Positions 1 to 5,668 of a stretch of 5,668 bases of DNA are shown here, piece by piece. Location of the stretch: positions 1 through 5,668 of the forward strand of contig WFWM01000041.1 of assembly GCA_015491145.1 (NCBI GenBank). The letters run 5' to 3'. Positions within the stretch are counted from its first letter, which is position 1; each line of letters starts with the position of its first letter. Made by a program: the position numbers and the translations under genes. The stretch comes from Patescibacteria group bacterium. GTDB taxonomy: Bacteria; Patescibacteriota; Minisyncoccia; Phycocordibacterales; UBA12088. Under the pieces are notes generated by a model. The model was given only the letters and a program-made list of their open reading frames with translations, had not been told where the DNA came from and did no database searches.

Positions 1-17
1 GTAAAGGGGGGGTCCCT

Positions 18-1343
18 TCACTGGAACTCTAAAAATCGTTCGAGGTGCCGGGCACGTATCTTCTCGAGCGCCTTCGCTTCTATTTGCCGAATACGCTCCC
101 GCGTTACCCCAAACTCTCTCCCTACTTCCTCCAGTGTGTGGTAGACACCGTCTTTGAGGCCGTAGCGGAGCTCGATGATTTTCCGCTCCTTCGGCGTAAG
201 CTCGGCGAGCGCTTCCTCTATGTGCTCCCGCAGCATCCGAACCGCTGTCTCCTGCTCCGGCGTCAGAGTCTTCTCATCCGCAATAAACTGGGAAAGGGTT
301 GATTTGTCATCGTCATCCTCATTCACCGGACTCTCGAGCGAAACCGTCTCTTGACTGATTTTCTCTATTGTGCGCACTTTCTCCACATCAATCCCCATCT
401 CTTCCGCCACCTCTTCCGCTGTAGGGTCCCGCCCAAGCTCCTGCGCGAGACGGCGGTGCACCTGCTTGTACTTCTGCATCGTCTCCACCATATGCACTGG
501 AATCCGAATCGTTCTCGACTGATCAGCGAGCGCACGGGTAATGGCCTGCCGGATCCACCAGGTGGCGTAGGTGGAGAACTTGTACCCTTTCGTGTAATCG
601 AACTTCTCAACTGCCTTGAAAAGCCCGATGTTGCCTTCTTGAATTAAGTCGAGGAGCGTAAGGTCCGACGATCGACCCACATACTTTTTGGCGATAGAGA
701 CGACGAGCCGCAGGTTGGAGCGCATCAACAGCTGCTTCGCCTCCTCATCCCCCTCCATCACCCTTTTTGCGAGAGCCCGTTCCTCTGCCGGTGTGAGGAG
801 CGGATACTGCCCGATTTCCTTCAAATACATTTGCACGAGGTCGCTCGGTGAGTCACCCCCTTTCTTATACGCCTGCCGGTCTCGCATCACCTGTTCCACC
901 GCTTCATCGGAAAGGAGATACTCATCCGCCACCACGGCAACCTCAGAAGCCTCCAACTTTTCGTAGAGGGCCTCAAGGAGGGGAATGGAGCGCTCAATGC
1001 GTGGAAAACATTTGAGGATCTCGCTGTGAGTGATATAGCCGCGGGAACGCCCTCGTTCAATGAGCTCCTCCGCCTTCGCCCAAAAGGCACGCTGCTGCGC
1101 CAGAGGGGGCATTGTGGTGGTGGCCTTGAGCGCCTGCACCCCGCGCTTCGTTCCCTTCTTTTGCTTTTGGGAGGAAGCGGTGGATCTCACCCCCCGCTTC
1201 ATGCGCCGCACCGTTTGCGCATGCGCAGCCTTTCGCGCTCCGCTGCCAGTGCGCATTTGCTGGCTCTTGGTTCTCCGCTTCGCCTGCTGCTGCGTGGAAC
1301 GGCGGGTCGTTGTGTTCCGTCTGGTTCGTTTTGATTGCGCCAT
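18..1343 (-). CDS. rpoD: RNA polymerase primary sigma factor (sigma-70/RpoD)
   Basis: This is the housekeeping sigma factor that brings core polymerase to -10/-35 promoters. With the ATG at 1343 it has 441 residues. Order: a very basic tail (1-80); region 1.1 (about 85-145, [18 protein letters not shown]); region 1.2 (about 166-200, [17 protein letters not shown]); region 2 (about 205-280), including the -10 recognition and melting helix [18 protein letters not shown]; region 3 (about 282-360, IPVHMVETM); and region 4, ending in the -35 helix-turn-helix [20 protein letters not shown] (403-422). Region 1.1 and the complete 1.2-4 series mark a primary rather than an alternative sigma. There is no large non-conserved insertion between 1.2 and 2.1. 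Start choice: 1343 lies 4 bases after the dnaG stop. An in-frame ATG at 1412 would add 23 residues and has a GGGAG 4 bases upstream, but it would overlap dnaG by 65 bases. I prefer 1343, at moderate confidence. The TGA stop follows a normal sigma C-terminus (ERFLEFQ). Confidence 0.96.
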   Translation of the reverse strand: MAQSKRTRRNTTTRRSTQQQAKRRTKSQQMRTGSGARKAAHAQTVRRMKRGVRSTASSQKQKKGTKRGVQALKATTTMPPLAQQRAFWAKAEELIERGRSRGYITHSEILKCFPRIERSIPLLEALYEKLEASEVAVVADEYLLSDEAVEQVMRDRQAYKKGGDSPSDLVQMYLKEIGQYPLLTPAEERALAKRVMEGDEEAKQLLMRSNLRLVVSIAKKYVGRSSDLTLLDLIQEGNIGLFKAVEKFDYTKGYKFSTYATWWIRQAITRALADQSRTIRIPVHMVETMQKYKQVHRRLAQELGRDPTAEEVAEEMGIDVEKVRTIEKISQETVSLESPVNEDDDDKSTLSQFIADEKTLTPEQETAVRMLREHIEEALAELTPKERKIIELRYGLKDGVYHTLEEVGREFGVTRERIRQIEAKALEKIRARHLERFLEFQ

Positions 1344-1350
1344 ACTCCTA
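1341..1350 (-). promoter_or_regulatory. dnaG-rpoD junction with AGGAG abutting the rpoD start
   Basis: The dnaG stop codon supplies the first bases of an AGGAG (1349-1345), which sits one base before the rpoD ATG (1343). This is closer than the usual 5-9 base spacing, so it would be a poor conventional ribosome binding site. Its overlap with the stop codon fits stop-and-restart coupling. It may instead be chance, with a start further upstream at 1412. Confidence 0.4.
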
Positions 1351-3069
1351 CGAACGCTGACGAAGGTCTCTCCACTGTGCTTCAATTTCCCTGAGGCGAT
1401 TCCGAAGCGCATCGAGCTCCCGCAGGAGGCTATCGACGACTTGCTCCCCTGCCTCTTTCGCTTCCGCTTCCTTGAGCGCTTCCGCTGCTGCTGCGAATGC
1501 TTCCTTCGTCGCGAGCCATACTACCTCATACGCCGCCTCCTTGGCAAGGGAAGCGAGCGCCACCTCTTCCGCTTCCTGCACCTCAAATGCAAAACGTGTC
1601 GCCTCATCATGCGCGTATCGCTCCTCCAGCTGCCGGATCATTCCTTCCGAGAGAATGTCGCGCACTACGCGCCTCACTTCATCGGTGCCATACAGCAATA
1701 TCGCCGCAAGGAAACGCTCGAGCGCCCTCTTCCGATCCGCAACGGTAGAGGAGGTGTGCCCTCCTGCCGCTTCCTGCGTGGCCTCCTCTTGCCTCCCCTG
1801 CGGTTCCCTCGCACGCCATTGAGCCACATCCTCCAGCAACGCCTCCACCGGAACGCCAAGTATCCCTGCTGCCTCCTGCGCTGCAAACGACCGCTGCACT
1901 GCCGACGGTATCGCACCCAACACCGGCAGCAGATACTCCTGCACTCCCTGCGCAAGAGGAACGCCTCGCTGCTTCTTGATATAACGGGCAATGTAGTGGA
2001 TCACCGGCTGCGCTCCCCGCACGAGCTGCTTCCACTGTCGGGGATCTAAGGCAACGATGTCTGCGGGATCCTTCCCCTCAGGCAACTCCACCACTCCTCC
2101 TTCAGCCCCGAGGCTCAGCACCATCCCAGCGGAACGGACGAGGGATCGGAACCCGGCGTCATCGGCATCGAGCGCAAAGAGCACCCGTCGTGCCGCTCGG
2201 GTCAGGAGAGTTGCGTGGTGTGAGGTAAATCCTGTCCCGGACACAGCAACGGCAATCGGCCATCCAGCTCGATGCACATTAACCACATCCATTTGCCCTT
2301 CAACAACGATGGCACAGTCGTGCCGTCGAATTGCTTCCTTTGCAAGGTGCCATGGGTAGAGCACCTCTCCTTTCCGAAACAGCGGCGTTTCCGGGGTATT
2401 TAGATACTTGGGCCCGAGACGCTCCACATCGGGAAAGCGTCGGCCAGAAAACCCGATCACTCTTCCGGCGCTGTCGAACAACGGAAACACGATTCGGGAT
2501 CGAAAGAGCGCCATCATTTCATTGCTGCCCTCCCGCTGCTTCGCGAGGCCAACGGCGCGGAGTTCTGCGGCACTAAATCCTTTCCCGCGGAGGTAGGAGA
2601 GCAAGGCGTGTGGATCCGCTGGCGCGTAGCCAAGGCGGAAGCGGGCTATGGTTGTCGCATCTGCCCCCCGCTGCAGGAGGTACTCGTAGGCGTCCAGGTG
2701 TCGCAAGAGCTGCTCCTCGAACCATTGGGCTGCCGCCTCCAGGGCAGCGTACCATCGCTCCTTCTGGTGCGCTTCCTTAGGGGAGAGGGGGCGTAGCGGA
2801 ATGCCTGCTTCCTTTGCAAGGATTGTGAGCGCCCCCCGGAAATCCACCCGCTCCATTTCTTGGATGAAGGTGAAGACATCGCCTCCCTTTCCTGAAGAGA
2901 AACAGTAGTAGAGCTGCTTCTCTGGCGAGACGAAGAACGAAGGAGTTTTCTCCTTTTTGAAGGGAGAAAGACCTTTGTAGTTCTTTCCCGCTTTCGTCAG
3001 CTTGACGTAACGGCTGACAACCTCCACCAGATCAACCCGTTCTTTGATTCGTCGAACCACTTCATCCAT
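1348..3069 (-). CDS. dnaG: DNA primase DnaG with degenerate zinc-binding domain
   Basis: DnaG makes the short RNA primers that start leading strands and Okazaki fragments, working with the replicative helicase. At 573 residues it is close to E. coli DnaG (581). Domains: N-terminal CHC2-type zinc fold (about 1-95), catalytic core (about 105-360), C-terminal helicase-binding region (about 370-573). The core shows [19 protein letters not shown] (192-210), [14 protein letters not shown] (221-234), and the TOPRIM acids E257 in VVEGQMDVV and D301/D303 in FALDADDAG; a third acidic motif reads GKDPADIV (332-339). The zinc fold aligns without gaps to E. coli, but the four ligand positions are Ser35, Lys38, Cys56 and Ser59 instead of Cys, His, Cys, Cys, so zinc binding is doubtful. 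Residues 420-445 look like a flexible Gln/Glu/Gly/Ser linker; the last 75 residues are Ala/Glu-rich and probably helical. The ATG lies 5 bases after the rpoC stop, and [20 protein letters not shown] is a normal DnaG beginning. Primase identity is very secure. Confidence 0.97.
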   Translation of the reverse strand: MDEVVRRIKERVDLVEVVSRYVKLTKAGKNYKGLSPFKKEKTPSFFVSPEKQLYYCFSSGKGGDVFTFIQEMERVDFRGALTILAKEAGIPLRPLSPKEAHQKERWYAALEAAAQWFEEQLLRHLDAYEYLLQRGADATTIARFRLGYAPADPHALLSYLRGKGFSAAELRAVGLAKQREGSNEMMALFRSRIVFPLFDSAGRVIGFSGRRFPDVERLGPKYLNTPETPLFRKGEVLYPWHLAKEAIRRHDCAIVVEGQMDVVNVHRAGWPIAVAVSGTGFTSHHATLLTRAARRVLFALDADDAGFRSLVRSAGMVLSLGAEGGVVELPEGKDPADIVALDPRQWKQLVRGAQPVIHYIARYIKKQRGVPLAQGVQEYLLPVLGAIPSAVQRSFAAQEAAGILGVPVEALLEDVAQWRAREPQGRQEEATQEAAGGHTSSTVADRKRALERFLAAILLYGTDEVRRVVRDILSEGMIRQLEERYAHDEATRFAFEVQEAEEVALASLAKEAAYEVVWLATKEAFAAAAEALKEAEAKEAGEQVVDSLLRELDALRNRLREIEAQWRDLRQRS

Positions 3070-3082
3070 GGTTGCTAGGCAT
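3062..3082 (-). promoter_or_regulatory. rpoC-dnaG junction, start without Shine-Dalgarno site
   Basis: The rpoC stop TAG (3077-3075) is followed by CAACC and then the dnaG ATG (3069). No purine-rich ribosome binding site lies at normal distance; the nearest GAGGAG is more than 20 bases upstream, inside rpoC. Ribosomes finishing rpoC probably reinitiate at dnaG. There is no room for a promoter between the genes. That the start is coupled is inferred from spacing only. Confidence 0.45.
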
Positions 3083-5668
3083 CGTTCGACGACTCCTCAA
3101 GCGCTTGGATGAAGAGCTCTGCCGCCTCCTGCGGCTCCTGCTCCTGAGCGGTGGCGGCATCCCGCTGCCGCTGGAGTTCAGCGATGGCTTCCTGCTTCCT
3201 GCTGCCGGGAAAGCCGGTTCCCGCAGGGATGAGCCGCCCGACGATAACGTTCTCCTTCAAACCTCGCAGATGATCCACCGCTCCCCGCAACGCCGCATTA
3301 ATGAGCACCCGGGTCGTATGCTGGAACGAAGCAGCCGACAACCAGCTCTCCCGCGTGAGCGAGACCTCCGTGATGCCCATCACTATCTCCTCGCTCGTTG
3401 CCGGTTCTCCCCCCTCTGCCTTGACCCGCTCGTTCTCCTGCAGAAGCACCCAGTCTTCCACCACATCCCCCGCAGAGAAGCGGGTATCGCCGGGTTGGAC
3501 AATACGCCGGCGGGAAAACATCTGCTTCACAATCATTTCCATATGCTTGCGGGACACCGGCGCACCCTGCAGTTCGTAGATCTTCACCGCCTCTGCAATG
3601 ATGTACTCCTGCGCTGCCTCTTTCCCCGCGAGTCGGTAGAGTTCCGCGATATCAGCCGAACCATCCGAGAGGAAGGCGCCCCGGTTGACGCGATCACCTA
3701 CCCGGACGGCAACAATACGCGGCGACGCGACAATATGCCGCACCGCCTCCCCCTTCTTCGTCCGGCTCTCCAGCTCCGGCGTCACCACAACCACCTTGTT
3801 TCCTCCTTCCTCTTCAATTGCTGTTACCACCCCGCTCACCTTCGCCAACACTGCCGGATTCTTCGGCGTCCGGCATCCGAACACCTCTTCGACACGAGGG
3901 AGACCTTGGGTGATGTCCCCGCCAATCTGCGCCACCCCACCAGTGTGGAAGGTGCGCATCGTCAGCTGGGTTCCCGGCTCGCCGATTGCTTGGGCTGCAA
4001 CCGTCCCCACCGCCTCACCGAGCTCAACGAGCTCCCATGTAGTGAGGTCTGCGCCGTAGCACTTTTGGCATACGCCATCGAGCGTTCGGCAGCTCATCGG
4101 TGAGCGGACTTTCACCGCTTCTATTTCCTTTGCAGCCTCGATACGCAATGCCGCATCCCGCCGGATCATTTCTCCCTTTCGCACCACAACCTCTCCCTCC
4201 ACCACAATATCCTCCAAGGCGATGCGCCCTTGGATATTCTTTGCAAACGAAACCTCAATACCTGAGGCACTCTTGCGTGTGAGCGTGATTCCTTTTCGAG
4301 TGCCGCAATCCTCTTCCCGCACAATGAGCGTGTGCGCCACATCGAAGAGCTTGCGTGTGAGGTATCCCGCCTTTGCCGTATTGAGTGCGGTGTCGGTGAG
4401 CCCCTTCCTCGCACCGTGCGTGGTGATGAAGTACTCAATCGGAGAAAGCCCTTCCTTCATAGACGCAATGACGGGAAACTCAATCGTATCCCCCTTCGTG
4501 GAGGCAACGAGCCCCTTCATTCCCGCCATTTGCGTCACCTGCGCCATTGAACCGCGCGCACCGGAGATGACGAGGTCGTGAAGCGACCCGTGTGGATCCA
4601 GCGTTTTTGGAATGAGGCTCTCAATCTCACTCTTCGCACGGTGCCACAACTCAATCAACAGACGCTTCCGTTCGGCGCGCGAGAGCAACCCCTCTCGGTA
4701 CTGTTCTTCGATTTCCATTTGCCGCCGCATTGCCCGGGCAATTACCTCCTCCTTCTCCTTCGGCACCACCACATCGGTCATACCAAAGGTAATGCCGGAG
4801 CGTGTCGCGTAGGTGAAGCCAAACACCTTGATGCGATCTGCAATATCCGGCACTCGATCGAGGCCGTAGTGGGCAATAAGGTCGTCAACGAGCCGGGCGA
4901 GGGAACCCTTCTTCATCTCTTCATTGATGTAGGGGAAATCGCTCGGTAGCACGCTATTGAAGAGGAGCCGCCCAACCGTTGTTTCAAACGGCTTCCCGTT
5001 GAAACGGGCGTACTTTGGTGAATCGGTTGGCAACACATAGATCTTTGCCCGGAAGCCGACCGCGCCGTAGTCGTAAGCCGTAATCGCCTCGTTTGGCGAG
5101 GAGAAGTACTTCCCTTCCCCATGCTCGCCGGCAACTTCCTTCGTCATCCAGTACACACCGAGCACAATATCCTTCGCCATTTCCACGATGGGGACGCCGT
5201 TGCCCGGCTTCAGCACATTCTTTCGAGAGGAAATAATTTCCCGCGCTTCCCACTGTGCCTCATCAGAAAGCGGCACGTGCACGGCCATCTGGTCTCCGTC
5301 GAAGTCGGCGTTGAACGCCGGGCACACCTGTGGATGGAGGCGTATCGCATTGCCTTCCACCAGCACAGGGCGGAACGCCTGAATCCCCTGCCGGTGCAGC
5401 GTGGGAGCCCGGTTGAGGAGCACGAACTTGTCCCGGATGACTTCCTCCAGAATAGCCCACACTTCCGGGTCTCCATCATCAATGAGACGCCCTGCTCCAC
5501 GGATATTGTGCGCCCGTTCCCTCCGGAGGAGCTCTGCAATCACGAAGGGGCGGAAGAGCTCGAGCGCCATATGCTTCGGGAGACCACACTCGTCAATGTG
5601 GAGCTCCGGCCCTACCACGATGACTGAGCGGCCGGAGTAGTCAACACGCTTCCCAAGCAGGTTGTGGC
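3075..5668 (-). CDS. rpoC: DNA-directed RNA polymerase subunit beta-prime, C-terminal part (5' end outside window)
   Basis: Beta-prime forms the catalytic half of core RNA polymerase. The frame is open to the window edge, where it reads [16 protein letters not shown], so about 340 N-terminal residues (E. coli numbering), including zinc site 1, are missing; the GTG at 5618 is an internal Val. Visible landmarks, in order: the Mg-binding NADFDGD at 5292-5312, with all three Asp; the bridge helix around 4335-4442 ([17 protein letters not shown]); zinc site 2, with one Cys at 4305-4307 and three at 4059-4091 ([11 protein letters not shown]); the trigger loop at 3936-3968 ([11 protein letters not shown], catalytic His kept); and the C-terminal [19 protein letters not shown]. 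The trigger loop runs almost directly into [13 protein letters not shown], so the large SI3 insertion of E. coli is absent. About 45 residues rich in Gln, Glu and Ala follow GTGF. The TAG stop lies 5 bases before dnaG. Identification is certain; only the start is unseen. Confidence 0.98.
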   Translation of the reverse strand, partial: HNLLGKRVDYSGRSVIVVGPELHIDECGLPKHMALELFRPFVIAELLRRERAHNIRGAGRLIDDGDPEVWAILEEVIRDKFVLLNRAPTLHRQGIQAFRPVLVEGNAIRLHPQVCPAFNADFDGDQMAVHVPLSDEAQWEAREIISSRKNVLKPGNGVPIVEMAKDIVLGVYWMTKEVAGEHGEGKYFSSPNEAITAYDYGAVGFRAKIYVLPTDSPKYARFNGKPFETTVGRLLFNSVLPSDFPYINEEMKKGSLARLVDDLIAHYGLDRVPDIADRIKVFGFTYATRSGITFGMTDVVVPKEKEEVIARAMRRQMEIEEQYREGLLSRAERKRLLIELWHRAKSEIESLIPKTLDPHGSLHDLVISGARGSMAQVTQMAGMKGLVASTKGDTIEFPVIASMKEGLSPIEYFITTHGARKGLTDTALNTAKAGYLTRKLFDVAHTLIVREEDCGTRKGITLTRKSASGIEVSFAKNIQGRIALEDIVVEGEVVVRKGEMIRRDAALRIEAAKEIEAVKVRSPMSCRTLDGVCQKCYGADLTTWELVELGEAVGTVAAQAIGEPGTQLTMRTFHTGGVAQIGGDITQGLPRVEEVFGCRTPKNPAVLAKVSGVVTAIEEEGGNKVVVVTPELESRTKKGEAVRHIVASPRIVAVRVGDRVNRGAFLSDGSADIAELYRLAGKEAAQEYIIAEAVKIYELQGAPVSRKHMEMIVKQMFSRRRIVQPGDTRFSAGDVVEDWVLLQENERVKAEGGEPATSEEIVMGITEVSLTRESWLSAASFQHTTRVLINAALRGAVDHLRGLKENVIVGRLIPAGTGFPGSRKQEAIAELQRQRDAATAQEQEPQEAAELFIQALEESSNDA

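Noticed and set aside
4..18. Possible small hairpin just after the rpoD stop (AAGGG, 5-base loop, CCCTT)
   Set aside because: The stem is only 5 pairs and the window ends before any T-tract could be judged, so a terminator cannot be supported.
1060..2049. 329-codon open frame on the plus strand opposite rpoD and dnaG
   Set aside because: Over dnaG it lies in the same codon register, so the same TTA/CTA/TCA avoidance explains it. The product is Arg/Leu/Cys-rich with no family resemblance, while the opposite strand holds an unambiguous primase.
3062..3082. Six-codon mini-frame ATG...TGA spanning the rpoC-dnaG junction
   Set aside because: It is very short, has no ribosome binding site, and arises from overlap of the rpoC end and dnaG start. 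A chance occurrence is the simplest reading.
3072..4103. 343-codon open frame on the plus strand opposite rpoC
   Set aside because: It is in exact codon register with rpoC, so a stop would need a TTA, CTA or TCA codon in rpoC. These are uncommon codons in GC-rich genes, and the frame stays open by composition. The translated protein has no recognisable domain.
4059..4307. Possible loss of zinc site 2 in beta-prime, looked for because of the primase zinc loss
   Set aside because: All four Cys are present (one at 4305-4307 and three within 4059-4091), so the site is intact.
5121..5627. 168-codon open frame on the plus strand opposite the rpoC catalytic region
   Set aside because: It is again in register with rpoC and lies opposite its most conserved part, including NADFDGD. 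It is a shadow frame.

Overview
The window is a bacterial housekeeping segment with three co-directional genes, all on the minus strand. In transcription order they are rpoC (RNA polymerase beta-prime, 5' end outside the window), dnaG (primase) and rpoD (primary sigma-70 factor). Coding sequence fills nearly all of it: 5 bases separate rpoC from dnaG, 4 bases separate dnaG from rpoD, and 17 bases remain after the rpoD stop. There is no gene-free stretch to describe. I see no tRNA, rRNA, insertion sequence, CRISPR array or long repeat.

Organism: the DNA is moderately GC-rich and reads cleanly with the standard bacterial code. Stops are TAG, TAG and TGA, and no in-frame TGA needs recoding. RpoC lacks the large proteobacterial trigger-loop insertion. 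DnaG carries a 'CFSSGKGG' variant of the zinc domain, RpoD has an 'SSDLTLLDL' variant in region 2 and a very basic N-terminal tail. Together these resemble what I recall of Patescibacteria/CPR (Parcubacteria-like) genomes. That placement is an inference from remembered family patterns, and no search was run.

Layout: 5668-3075 is the C-terminal roughly 860 residues of beta-prime, including the active-site Mg-binding motif, bridge helix, second zinc site and trigger loop. 3069-1348 is a 573-residue primase with an intact TOPRIM core but a zinc-binding domain that has lost three of four ligands. 1343-18 is a full-length primary sigma factor with regions 1.1, 1.2, 2, 3 and 4.

How they work together: beta-prime is part of the core polymerase, RpoD directs that core to housekeeping promoters, and DnaG makes primers for replication. 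The dnaG-rpoD pair matches the core of the classical macromolecular synthesis operon (rpsU-dnaG-rpoD in E. coli). Here rpoC takes the upstream place, so core polymerase, sigma and primase are probably co-transcribed and translationally coupled. I found no undescribed multi-gene system. The most notable features are the degenerate primase zinc site and the gene order.
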